6,912 bases of DNA from Pseudomonadota bacterium (GCA_023388675.1 JAEWFU010000271.1:1-6912); one strand, 5' to 3'; counted from the first letter of the stretch, positions 1 to 6,912 are shown. The notes: generated from the letters alone by a model not told the origin. Translations and numbers: made by a program.

Positions 1-389
1 ATCGTGCGCTTGCGCGTGGCGATCTGCGCGGCCGCAACCTTTCCCTTGCGCTCGAGCGTCGGAAGGGTGAGCTGGTCGTCGACGGCAATCGCCATACGGA
101 TCGCGCCGTCCACCTCGGACGGCGACACGTCTGCACCCTTCTGGATAAGCTCGTAGAGATAATCCAGCGCGCGGCGCGCCTGTTCGGCGGCAACGGGATC
201 ACCCTTGATGGAAAGCTGATTGCCCTTCGAGCGGATGTCGACGCCGAGCTTCTGCTCCAGCCGGGCCAGATTCTCGTCGAACTGGCCGTAAAGCGCGCTC
301 GCGTGCTTGTTGTTGTCGAAGGTCAGAACGATATGCGCCATGTCGGACGCCCCGGCGGGCGGTGCTTTCAGGTCTGTTGCGGCGCTCAA
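1..389 (-). CDS. phoH: PhoH family protein, N-terminal part (cut by left edge)
   Basis: This is the first 129 codons of a PhoH-like protein (PhoH/PhoL), a cytoplasmic P-loop NTPase family linked to RNA metabolism. What is visible is the N-terminal KH-like region: the stretch starting AHIVLTFDNNKHASALYGQF, then a LEQKLGVDI strand-helix segment, then KGNQLSIKGD, then a helix with EQARRALDYLYEL. The ATPase domain with its Walker A motif should begin just beyond the window edge, so the NTPase assignment rests on family resemblance of the N-terminus and on gene order. I chose the TTG at 389 because AGGAG (400-396) lies 6 bases upstream of it. The in-frame ATG at 341 has no comparable site and would remove 16 residues. 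The start lies 13 bases after the miaB stop, so the two genes are almost certainly co-transcribed. In rhizobia the usual order continues with ybeY and a CorC-like gene. Confidence 0.9.
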   Translation of the reverse strand, partial: MSAATDLKAPPAGASDMAHIVLTFDNNKHASALYGQFDENLARLEQKLGVDIRSKGNQLSIKGDPVAAEQARRALDYLYELIQKGADVSPSEVDGAIRMAIAVDDQLTLPTLERKGKVAAAQIATRKRT

Positions 390-393
390 ACGT

Positions 394-400
394 CTCTCCT
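394..400 (-). promoter_or_regulatory. Shine-Dalgarno site deciding the phoH TTG start
   Basis: Read on the minus strand, AGGAGAG sits directly after the miaB stop codon (TAA, two bases, then AGGAG). It is 6 bases from the TTG at 389, counted from AGGAG. No other start codon nearby has a similar site, so it supports the non-ATG start and re-initiation right after miaB. Confidence 0.7.
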
Positions 401-402
401 GA

Positions 403-1830
<1,428 letters not shown>

Positions 1831-1872
1831 GGGGCGTCTCTAGCCGTTTTCGATGTCAAAAAACAGATGAAT

Positions 1873-1886
1873 CGCCAGAGATGGCG
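1873..1886. repeat. Short inverted repeat in the miaB/pilus divergent region
   Basis: CGCCA and TGGCG form a perfect 5-base inverted repeat separated by GAGA. As plus-strand RNA this would be a stem closed by a GNRA-type tetraloop; as DNA it is a possible operator. It lies 43 bases upstream of the miaB start and 70 bases upstream of the pilus gene start. It is short enough to be chance in GC-rich DNA. Confidence 0.2.
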
Positions 1887-1890
1887 CGCC

Positions 1891-1906
1891 TTAACGCTCG
1901 GTTCAC
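1891..1906 (+). promoter_or_regulatory. Possible CtrA-binding site upstream of the pilus genes
   Basis: TTAAC, six bases (gctcgg), then TTCAC matches the alphaproteobacterial CtrA consensus TTAA-N7-TTAAC with one mismatch in the second half-site. It lies 50 bases upstream of the ATG at 1956, where a CtrA site overlapping a -35 element could sit. Tad pilus genes are CtrA-controlled in Caulobacter. I could not identify a convincing -10 downstream, so the site is inference from spacing and sequence. Confidence 0.35.
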
Positions 1907-1944
1907 CAATATCCTTCATTTTTCCTTCAACTGTCCAAGACCCT

Positions 1945-1949
1945 GGAGA
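1945..1949 (+). promoter_or_regulatory. Ribosome binding site of the pilus N-domain protein
   Basis: GGAGA is 6 bases upstream of the ATG at 1956. It favours that start over the in-frame ATG at 1881, which has no such site and would place 25 unlikely residues in front of a clear signal peptide. Confidence 0.7.
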
Positions 1950-1955
1950 ACTCGC

Positions 1956-2384
1956 ATGGCGCGGCGCTGGATGAATTTCATGACGGGCATGGCTCTGGCG
2001 ACCGCCGTGGCATTCTCGGCCCCGAGCCTGGCCGACCAGCCGATCGAGGTTCAGATGAACCAGGCAAAGATCGTCAAGCTCGCGCGGCCGGCCGATACGA
2101 TCGTGATCGGCAATCCCGCGATCGCCGACGCTTCCGTCCAGGACGCTTCCACGATCGTGCTCACGGGCAAGGGCTTCGGCGTCACCAACATTGTCGTGCT
2201 GGACAATGAGGGCAGCCCGATCGTCGACGAACAGATCGTCGTGTCGCGGCATCTGGCGAATTCCGTCCGCGTCTACCGGCGCTCCGACGTGCAGACGCTC
2301 TCTTGCAGCCCCTACTGCGAGGCTTCGTTCAAGAGCGACGCGGAAGCGGCATCCGAGGCAGAGATGCGGCGCTATTCGGACTAA
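1956..2384 (+). CDS. Secreted pilus assembly N-terminal-domain protein (CpaC/RcpA N-domain-like, no secretin domain)
   Basis: This is a 142-residue exported protein made of a signal peptide and one small beta domain. The signal peptide is basic (MARRW) then hydrophobic (about residues 8-22), with likely cleavage after A26 (PSLA, then DQP). Residues about 28-108 resemble the T2SS/T3SS pilus N-terminal domain (PF13629) that precedes the secretin domain in CpaC/RcpA. Recognisable parts are the IEVQMNQAKIVKLARPADTI segment, IGNPAIADASVQD and LTGKGFGVTNIVVLD. The secretin domain is absent, so it cannot form the outer-membrane pore itself. A likely role is a periplasmic accessory of a Tad pilus, but that is inference from domain and neighbours. 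The tail has two cysteines, C117 and C121, in LSCSPYC, which could form a disulfide, and ends in an acidic, Ala-rich stretch. The two TadE-like genes follow on the same strand, the first after 111 bases. Confidence 0.88.
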   Translation: MARRWMNFMTGMALATAVAFSAPSLADQPIEVQMNQAKIVKLARPADTIVIGNPAIADASVQDASTIVLTGKGFGVTNIVVLDNEGSPIVDEQIVVSRHLANSVRVYRRSDVQTLSCSPYCEASFKSDAEAASEAEMRRYSD

Positions 2385-2417
2385 GTATTAACGAAAGCCT
2401 GAATTCGCGCCAGCAAT

Positions 2418-2445
2418 TTGAGAGGTCGCCAAAACGGCCCCTCAA
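2418..2445 (+). other. Interrupted hairpin between the pilus N-domain gene and the first TadE gene
   Basis: TTGAG (2418-2422) pairs with CTCAA (2441-2445), GG (2424-2425) with CC (2439-2440), and GCC (2428-2430) with GGC (2436-2438). The loop is AAAAC and the left arm has small bulges. No T-run follows, so it is not a classic intrinsic terminator. It could stabilise or process the mRNA between the genes. Confidence 0.35.
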
Positions 2446-2459
2446 CCCGCGTGCTGTAT

Positions 2460-2490
2460 GGTCCTGCCATCAGATACCACCGGCAGGGTC
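2460..2490 (+). promoter_or_regulatory. Hairpin enclosing the Shine-Dalgarno site of the first TadE gene
   Basis: CCTGCC (2463-2468) pairs perfectly with GGCAGG (2482-2487), extended outward by two G-U pairs and one G-C pair to about 9 pairs around a 13-base loop. The only reasonable Shine-Dalgarno sequence for the ATG at 2496, AGGG at 2485-2488, lies in the right arm. Folding would hide it from the ribosome. Whether this controls translation in the cell is not shown by the sequence. Confidence 0.4.
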
Positions 2491-2495
2491 CAGCC

Positions 2496-3080
2496 ATGCA
2501 TGACGCAAGCACCAAGAAACCGGTCGAGGAGCGCGGCAAGCCGCGACGGCGCGGCTTTCTGCGTCATTTCGTAAAAGACTCGAAGGGCAGCGTCGCGATC
2601 GAGTTCACCGCGCTCGCGATCCCCTTCGCCATGCTGGTTTTTGCAATTCTGGAAAGTTGCATCTCGTTCGCGGGCCAGCAGCTGATGTCCGGCATCACCG
2701 ACGACGTGGCCCGCCAGTTTCGCACCGGCCAGATCACGATTGCCGACGTAGAGGCCGACGAGGACCTCGTGCGGCGGAAAATCTGCGACCGGCTGGAGAT
2801 CGTCGTTTCCAACGGCTGTCCCGGCCTGGAGATCGATCTGCGCAGCTTCAACACCTTTGCCCAGGCCTCGCAGCAGCGCATCGCATTCACCGACGACAAC
2901 GACATCGACACCACGGGCTTCAAGATCGACCCGGGCACAGCGCGGTCGAAGAACCAGCTACGGGTCTTCTATCGCTGGCCGGTGATGACCGATTTCCTGC
3001 GCAAGTCGATGTCGAACCTGAAGGACGGAAAGACGCTGCATTACGCGACAGTCACCTGGCAGAACGAGCCATTCGAATAG
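2496..3080 (+). CDS. TadE family pilus assembly (pseudopilin-like) protein 1
   Basis: This 194-residue protein has the TadE layout: a basic cytoplasmic N-terminus (residues 1-30, many K/R), one transmembrane helix (about 33-56, VAIEFTALAIPFAMLVFAIL) and a periplasmic remainder. The sequence KG-SVAIEF has Gly31 followed by Glu at +5 (E36), the pattern cut by prepilin peptidases. In the Aggregatibacter Tad system TadE and TadF are known to be processed by TadV, so this is probably a minor pseudopilin-type component. C97 and C108 in the periplasmic part could form a disulfide. The start is the ATG at 2496, with AGGG 7 bases upstream; the upstream in-frame ATG at 2418 lies in a hairpin and would add unrelated residues. 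The next TadE-like gene begins 52 bases after its stop. The Tad motor, platform and peptidase genes are not in the window. Confidence 0.88.
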   Translation: MHDASTKKPVEERGKPRRRGFLRHFVKDSKGSVAIEFTALAIPFAMLVFAILESCISFAGQQLMSGITDDVARQFRTGQITIADVEADEDLVRRKICDRLEIVVSNGCPGLEIDLRSFNTFAQASQQRIAFTDDNDIDTTGFKIDPGTARSKNQLRVFYRWPVMTDFLRKSMSNLKDGKTLHYATVTWQNEPFE

Positions 3081-3109
3081 TGACACGCGCCGGGGACGGC
3101 TGGGGAGAT

Positions 3110-3128
3110 TGCTCTAGCGGGGAGAGCA
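3110..3128 (+). promoter_or_regulatory. Hairpin enclosing the Shine-Dalgarno site of the second TadE gene
   Basis: TGCTCT (3110-3115) pairs perfectly with AGAGCA (3123-3128) around a 7-base loop, and one more U-G pair is possible outside. The best Shine-Dalgarno sequence for the ATG at 3133, GGAGAG at 3121-3126, lies in the loop edge and right arm. A second purine run, AGGGA at 3128-3132, is mostly outside the stem and is 6 bases from an alternative in-frame ATG at 3139. Confidence 0.4.
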
Positions 3129-3132
3129 GGGA

Positions 3133-3756
3133 ATGGAGATGAAAGACGTTATTCGCAAAAGGCTGAACGGTGCCAGGGAGCGCCTGCTTCGCATCGTCGC
3201 CGACCGGCGCGGCATGGCAGCCCTTGAGTTCGCGCTCATCGCACCGCTGCTTCTGTCGATGTATTTCGTGACGATGGAGGTCGCACAAGGCATCGAGGCC
3301 AACAAGAAGGTCAGCAGGGTCGGCTCCATGGTCGCCGATCTGGTGACCCAGCAGCAAAGCATCAGCCGCTCCGAACTGGAGGCGATCATGCAGATCGGCA
3401 GTGCGATCCTGCTGCCGTATAATCGCAGCATGCCGGACATCACCGTCACCGCGATCAAGCTGACCGACGAGACCAATGCCAAGGCGATCGTGCAATGGTC
3501 GCGCAGGCTGCGGGACCGCGCGTTCATGCAGGGGCCGGTAAAAGGCACCGAGACTCAGGTTCCGGTGACGTTGAAGATCAGGGACACGTTCCTGATCCAG
3601 GTCAGCGCCGGCCTCGACTACCGCCCTGTCCTCACCTGGACGGCCGAAAACAAGGCATCGCTGGGACTCTCGGCGGCGTTCGACAGGATCGACATGCAGG
3701 AAAGCTTCTTTCTGCGCCCGCGCATGACCGCGGAGATAGTCTGCAGCGACTGCTAA
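3133..3756 (+). CDS. TadE/TadG family pilus assembly (pseudopilin-like) protein 2
   Basis: This is a 207-residue TadE-like membrane protein. The basic N-terminus (residues 1-26, RKRLNGARERLLRIVADRR) is followed by G27-MAALEF, with E32 at +5 after the glycine, again a prepilin-peptidase-type site. A single transmembrane helix covers about 29-50 (ALEFALIAPLLLSMYFVTMEV). The periplasmic part is predicted from its polar, mixed composition, and the protein ends in CSDC (C204 and C207), a terminal Cys pair that could form a disulfide. It lacks the von Willebrand A domain of full TadG and is closer to TadE or TadF. It is probably co-transcribed with the previous gene, 52 bases upstream, and acts with it as a minor Tad-pilus component. 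The start could be the ATG at 3133 or the one two codons later at 3139, each with its own candidate ribosome site. Confidence 0.87.
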   Translation: MEMKDVIRKRLNGARERLLRIVADRRGMAALEFALIAPLLLSMYFVTMEVAQGIEANKKVSRVGSMVADLVTQQQSISRSELEAIMQIGSAILLPYNRSMPDITVTAIKLTDETNAKAIVQWSRRLRDRAFMQGPVKGTETQVPVTLKIRDTFLIQVSAGLDYRPVLTWTAENKASLGLSAAFDRIDMQESFFLRPRMTAEIVCSDC

Positions 3757-3773
3757 ACGCGTTCAATCTCCGC
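3730..3773. terminator. Inverted repeat straddling convergent stop codons, possible two-way terminator
   Basis: GCGGAGAT (3730-3737) and ATCTCCGC (3766-3773) form a perfect 8-base inverted repeat. The 28-base spacer holds the plus-strand stop (TAA, 3754-3756), the minus-strand stop (3763-3765), and a small inner AGTC/GACT hairpin. Its position between two convergent genes suits a bidirectional terminator, but neither side has a T-run and the loop is large, so efficiency is doubtful. Confidence 0.35.
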
Positions 3774-4689
3774 TTACGACGTTTCCTGTCGGGAGCGCCT
3801 GGCCGAGCGCGCCCAGTGCCTCGATGACGGGCAGGTAATCCTCATGAGTGGCTGCGGCGAACCCGCCGCCGTGACGGCGTTCGAGATAATAATTGAGATC
3901 GGGATCCCCCACCATGCCCGCAAGCAGGCGCGCCAGCGCATCCACCTGCTCCTGCGGCAGCGTGTCCCGGACGGCGTGCGGTCCGTAGCGCAACAGGGGG
4001 GAGCGCCACGCGATCTCGAAGCCGGAGGCATCGAGGCCGGCAGCCGCCAGCCGGTCGACGGAACCGCCGGACAGCGACAAATCGTCAGGGCCAGGCGGCG
4101 CAGGCACCCAGCCGAAATAACCGTCGACCGCGCCACCGAGGAACATCGCCTCGGCCTCGCCGGCGGTCTCAGTCGGCACGAGCCGGCCGGCCCCGAGCGC
4201 ATCCGCAGCACCCGGCCAGGAAGCCAGAGGCGCAAGCCGCGTCGCCAGGCTGTCCCGGGGGCCTATGGCAATGGAGGGCGGGGCACCGTCTTCTGCCGGC
4301 CGGCGGACAACCAGCACCGAACGCAAACCGAACGAGCCGTCGACGCCTACGGGCGCCGCGATCGGGCGCAGGCAGGCGCAGCGGATCGCGGCAGCGGCAT
4401 AGGCGGGGGCGGTGTAGATGGCATAGTCGAGCCGCCCGTCGAGATGGCTTTGGATGAGCGCTGCATAGTCGCGGGCAACCAGCACCTCCACGGGCATGGA
4501 AAGGGCGTTTGAAAACGCCGCCTTGATCGCCGAGAGGCCCTCGACCGCCGCGCCTTCGTCGCCATAAGCCACCAGGCCGACCCGGAACGGTTCTGGGACG
4601 TCCCCGTCGGCCGCCGATACCGGCCCTGAAAGCCAGCATGCGACAAGAACGGCAGCACCCGTTCCCGAAATCGCCCAATTTCGAACCAC
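3763..4689 (-). CDS. PhnD-like phosphate/phosphite/phosphonate ABC-type substrate-binding protein, orphan
   Basis: This 308-residue exported protein resembles the PhnD-type periplasmic binding family (PF12974). Family-like parts are the domain start FRVGLVAYGD (about residues 35-44), RDYAALI followed by DGRLDYAIYTAPAYA (84-98), GPRDSLATRL (143-152), GAVDGYFGW (186-194) and RSPLLRYGPHAVRDTLP (229-245). The ligand cannot be read from the sequence, and family members bind other things than phosphonates. I chose GTG at 4689: GGAG lies 8 bases and AGGG 3 bases upstream, and the protein then begins with a compact signal peptide (MVRNW, hydrophobic core, cleavage near PVSA-ADG). LVAC at 15-18 also fits a lipobox, so it may instead be a lipoprotein. 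A TTG at 4752 would add 21 residues and bury the signal. No permease or ATPase gene is adjacent. It converges on the TadE gene and diverges from deoB. Confidence 0.85.
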   Translation of the reverse strand: MVRNWAISGTGAAVLVACWLSGPVSAADGDVPEPFRVGLVAYGDEGAAVEGLSAIKAAFSNALSMPVEVLVARDYAALIQSHLDGRLDYAIYTAPAYAAAAIRCACLRPIAAPVGVDGSFGLRSVLVVRRPAEDGAPPSIAIGPRDSLATRLAPLASWPGAADALGAGRLVPTETAGEAEAMFLGGAVDGYFGWVPAPPGPDDLSLSGGSVDRLAAAGLDASGFEIAWRSPLLRYGPHAVRDTLPQEQVDALARLLAGMVGDPDLNYYLERRHGGGFAAATHEDYLPVIEALGALGQALPTGNVVSGD

Positions 4690-4745
4690 GTTCCCTGCTC
4701 CACGCCGTTGCCGAGCGCCGATTTTCGGCCATCCTGGTTTCAGAA

Positions 4746-4774
4746 TTGCCAAGATCGGCGCATGAACCTATGTC
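4746..4774 (+). promoter_or_regulatory. Possible deoB promoter
   Basis: TTGCCA (4746-4751), 17 bases, then TATGTC (4769-4774) gives a good -35 with one mismatch and a poor -10 at ideal spacing. It would start transcription about 30 bases before the deoB ATG. The -10 match is weak, so this is tentative. Confidence 0.25.
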
Positions 4775-4810
4775 TTGACGGTTATCGACCCGATAGAAAG
4801 CACCCAATAC

Positions 4811-6040
4811 ATGGCCCGCGCATTCCTTTTCGTGCTGGATTCCTTCGGCATCGGCGGCGCGCCCGATGCGGCGTCGTTCAACGACGAGGGATCGGACACG
4901 TTCGGGCATATCGAAGCGGCCTGTGTGCGCGGCGAAGGCGATGCCGCCGGATTGAGGGAGGGGCCGCTTCACGTGCCCAACATGCGAGCGCTGGGACTGG
5001 GGCACGCCGCAGCGCTTGCCACAGGCCGACCGATGCCGGTGGAAGGCGTCTCCGGCTTCTACGCCGCGGCGACAGAAACCTCGAGCGGCAAGGACACGCC
5101 GTCCGGCCACTGGGAGATCGCCGGATTGCCGGTCCGTTTCGACTGGGGTTATTTTCCGGACACGCAGCCTGCCTTTCCGGCAGATTTCACCGAGGCATTG
5201 ATCCGCGAAGGCAACCTCCCCGGCATCCTCGCCAACTGCCACGCCTCCGGCACCGGGGTGATCGAGGCGTTCGGCGAGGAACACATCCGCACCGGCAAGC
5301 TCATCTGCTACACCTCCAGCGACTCGGTGATCCAGATCGCCGCGCATGAGGAGCATTTCGGACTGGAGAGGCTCTACGAGCTGTGCCGCACCGGACGCAG
5401 GCTGGCCGACGCACTGAATATCGGCAGGGTGATCGCGCGCCCGTTCGTGGGCGAAACCGCCAAGGACTTCGAGCGCACGCCGAACCGCAAGGACTTCGCC
5501 ACGCCGCCGCCGGAACCCACGCTTCTCGACAGGCTGACGGGAGCCGGCCGCAAGGTGTTCGCCGTCGGCAAGATCGGCGACATCTTTGCCCATCGCGGCA
5601 TCTCGGACCTGCGCAAGGCCCCGGACAATATGGCGATGTTCGACGCAGCCCTTGCAGCGTTGCGCGAAGCAGGCGACGGAGACTTCGTCTTCGCCAATTT
5701 CGTCGACTTCGACACCAATTTCGGCCACCGGCGCGACGTGCCGGGCTACGCGGCCGCATTGGAAGCGTTCGACGCCCGCCTGCCGGAAGCGCTGGCGCTG
5801 CTGGGCGAAGGCGACATGCTGATGCTGACGGCAGACCATGGCTGCGACCCGACATGGCGCGGGACCGACCACACACGCGAGCGCGTGCCGGTGCTGGGAA
5901 CCGGCACGGGGCTGGGCGGCGGATCGATGGGGGTGCGCGCCAGCTTCTCGGATATCGGCGAGACGGTTGCCGAACATCTCGGCATCGCGCCGGGGAAATA
6001 CGGCACCTCTTTCCGGGCCAAGCTTTCCGGCGATGCCTGA
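4811..6040 (+). CDS. deoB: Phosphopentomutase DeoB
   Basis: DeoB interconverts ribose 1-phosphate and ribose 5-phosphate (and the deoxy forms), linking nucleoside breakdown to central metabolism in the cytoplasm. The 409-residue protein matches the usual length (E. coli about 407). It is an alkaline-phosphatase-superfamily metalloenzyme. The expected metal ligands are all present: D10 in [10 protein letters not shown]301 and H306 in FDTNFGH, D342 and H343 in TADHG, and H354 in GTDHTRE. The KDTPSGHWE segment (94-102) carries the conserved Thr96, likely the phosphate-accepting residue. The cap domain occupies roughly residues 100-290. The ATG at 4811 aligns with the family start ([10 protein letters not shown]); its ribosome site (AGAAAG, 10 bases upstream) is weak. 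An upstream in-frame TTG at 4775 overlaps the possible promoter and adds 12 non-family residues. The last 8 bases overlap mutM, so the two are translationally coupled. Confidence 0.97.
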   Translation: MARAFLFVLDSFGIGGAPDAASFNDEGSDTFGHIEAACVRGEGDAAGLREGPLHVPNMRALGLGHAAALATGRPMPVEGVSGFYAAATETSSGKDTPSGHWEIAGLPVRFDWGYFPDTQPAFPADFTEALIREGNLPGILANCHASGTGVIEAFGEEHIRTGKLICYTSSDSVIQIAAHEEHFGLERLYELCRTGRRLADALNIGRVIARPFVGETAKDFERTPNRKDFATPPPEPTLLDRLTGAGRKVFAVGKIGDIFAHRGISDLRKAPDNMAMFDAALAALREAGDGDFVFANFVDFDTNFGHRRDVPGYAAALEAFDARLPEALALLGEGDMLMLTADHGCDPTWRGTDHTRERVPVLGTGTGLGGGSMGVRASFSDIGETVAEHLGIAPGKYGTSFRAKLSGDA

Positions 6041-6912
6041 GCTTCCCGAGGTCGAGACGGTCCGGCGCGGGCTGCAGCCGGTATTCGAGGGCGCGCGCAT
6101 CGTCGCGGTCGAACAGCGGCGGCCCGACCTGCGCTTTCCGTTTCCAGCCGACTTCGTAGCGAGCCTGACGGGGCGCTCGGTGATCTCACTGGGGCGGCGC
6201 GCGAAATATCTGACGATGCATCTCGACCGCGACCCGGTGCTGATCTGTCATCTGGGAATGTCGGGTTCATTCCGCATCCTGGCGGGCAGCGATGATTCCA
6301 TGCCGGGCATATTTCACCACGAGCGATCCAAGAACGAGGCGCACGACCATGTCGTCTTCCATCTGGAAAACGATGCGGGGGCGACCAACCGGGTCGTCTT
6401 CAACGATCCACGCCGCTTTGGCTTCATGCTGTTTTCGCCGGGCGCGACACTTCACGAACACCCCTCACTGGCCGGGCTGGGGATCGAGCCGACGGGCAAC
6501 GCGCTCGACCGCGCGATGCTGGGGGACCTCTTGCGCGGGCGCCGCGCACCGCTGAAGGCGGCACTGCTAGACCAGCGGCTGATTGCGGGCCTCGGCAACA
6601 TCTATGTATGCGAGGCATTATGGCGGGCAGGCCTGTCGCCGCGCCGCGAGGCCGGGTCCATCGCTCCCCCACCGGGCCGTACCAACGCCCGCTGCGAGAG
6701 GCTTGCCGAAGCGATCCGCGACGTCATCGCGGACGCCATCGCGGCCGGCGGCTCCTCGCTGCGCGACCATGTACAGGCCGACGGCTCGCTCGGCTATTTC
6801 CAGCATTCGTTCAACGTCTACGATCGCGAGGGCGAGGCCTGCCGCAAGCCCGGCTGCGGCGGGACCGTCCAGCGCATCGTGCAGAGCGGCCGCTCCACCT
6901 TCTATTGCCCGT
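6033..6912 (+). CDS. mutM: Formamidopyrimidine-DNA glycosylase MutM/Fpg (cut by right edge)
   Basis: MutM removes 8-oxoguanine and formamidopyrimidines from DNA and cuts the resulting abasic site. The 293 visible residues are read without any frameshift. After removal of Met the N-terminus is PELPEVETV, with the catalytic Pro2 and the acidic Glu3 and Glu6. Lys58 in RRAKYL corresponds to E. coli Lys57. HLGMSGSF (73-80) and DPRRFGF (125-131) are the damage-sensing loops. The helix-two-turn-helix region contains [13 protein letters not shown] (185-197). The C-terminal zinc finger starts with C270-RKPG-C275 and continues to C292 in STFYCP; the fourth Cys and the stop lie just past the edge. The first pair is spaced C-x4-C rather than the C-x2-C of E. 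coli, which I recall as common in rhizobial relatives. An extra stretch at about 84-105 also makes it longer than E. coli's 269 residues. It starts inside the deoB end. Confidence 0.97.
   Translation, partial: MPELPEVETVRRGLQPVFEGARIVAVEQRRPDLRFPFPADFVASLTGRSVISLGRRAKYLTMHLDRDPVLICHLGMSGSFRILAGSDDSMPGIFHHERSKNEAHDHVVFHLENDAGATNRVVFNDPRRFGFMLFSPGATLHEHPSLAGLGIEPTGNALDRAMLGDLLRGRRAPLKAALLDQRLIAGLGNIYVCEALWRAGLSPRREAGSIAPPPGRTNARCERLAEAIRDVIADAIAAGGSSLRDHVQADGSLGYFQHSFNVYDREGEACRKPGCGGTVQRIVQSGRSTFYCP

Noticed and set aside
1854..1859. TTGACA on the minus strand upstream of miaB as a -35 element
   Set aside because: The -35 hexamer is perfect, but at 16-18 bases downstream there is only GC-rich sequence (CGCCCC) overlapping the start codon, so no -10 is possible at proper spacing.
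2388..2402. TTAA at 2388 as a second CtrA site
   Set aside because: The second half-site after 7 bases is CTGA, which does not match the consensus.
4717..4729. GCCGA/TCGGC hairpin in the leader of the binding-protein gene
   Set aside because: It has only 5 pairs with a 3-base loop in GC-rich DNA, with no T-run and no link to the ribosome site.
4775..4810. Longer deoB start at TTG 4775
   Set aside because: The added 12 residues do not match the family and the position overlaps the likely promoter. The ATG at 4811 aligns with known DeoB starts.
4169..6100. Minus-strand open frame of 643 codons antisense to deoB and part of the binding-protein gene
   Set aside because: It is Arg/Ala/Gly-rich with no recognisable domain, crosses the deoB promoter region and runs in the binding-protein gene in a different frame. 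It is a product of high-GC third positions in the real genes.
5383..6159. Plus-strand 258-codon frame overlapping deoB and mutM
   Set aside because: It is Arg-rich, has no domain, and is out of frame with two well-supported genes.

Overview
The window is GC-rich chromosomal DNA, most likely from an alphaproteobacterium of the order Hyphomicrobiales (Rhizobiales), in the Phyllobacteriaceae/Mesorhizobium-like range. Evidence for this is the miaB-phoH gene order, a MutM whose zinc finger begins C-x4-C, a small Tad-pilus gene set of the kind seen in rhizobia, and strong G/C bias at third codon positions. The genus assignment is inference. I see no insertion sequence, CRISPR array, tRNA or rRNA, and no gap between genes longer than 126 bases.

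Layout. (1) On the minus strand, miaB (tRNA methylthiotransferase) is followed 13 bases later by the start of phoH, which runs off the left edge. This is the beginning of the conserved miaB-phoH-ybeY type operon. (2) A 125-base divergent region with a CtrA-like box separates miaB from three plus-strand genes: a secreted stand-alone pilus assembly N-terminal-domain protein and two TadE-type pseudopilin-like proteins. These look like accessory parts of a Tad (Flp) pilus whose core (ATPase, platform proteins, secretin, prepilin peptidase, major pilin) is not in the window. (3) The second TadE gene converges, with only 6 bases between stop codons, on a minus-strand gene for an orphan PhnD-like periplasmic binding protein. 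(4) Divergent from that, deoB (phosphopentomutase) is followed by mutM/fpg (formamidopyrimidine-DNA glycosylase), whose start codon lies inside the deoB end (8-base overlap). mutM is cut by the right edge a few residues before its expected end.

How the genes relate. miaB-phoH is RNA maintenance, the three plus-strand genes are surface pilus assembly, deoB-mutM pairs nucleoside salvage with oxidative DNA repair, and the binding protein stands alone. Most of the window is ordinary housekeeping sequence. The points most worth a second look are non-coding: both TadE genes have their Shine-Dalgarno sequence inside a predicted hairpin stem, a second larger hairpin lies upstream of the first of them, a near-consensus CtrA site precedes the pilus genes, and an 8-base inverted repeat straddles the convergent stop codons. 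I did not find convincing evidence of a wholly new system.
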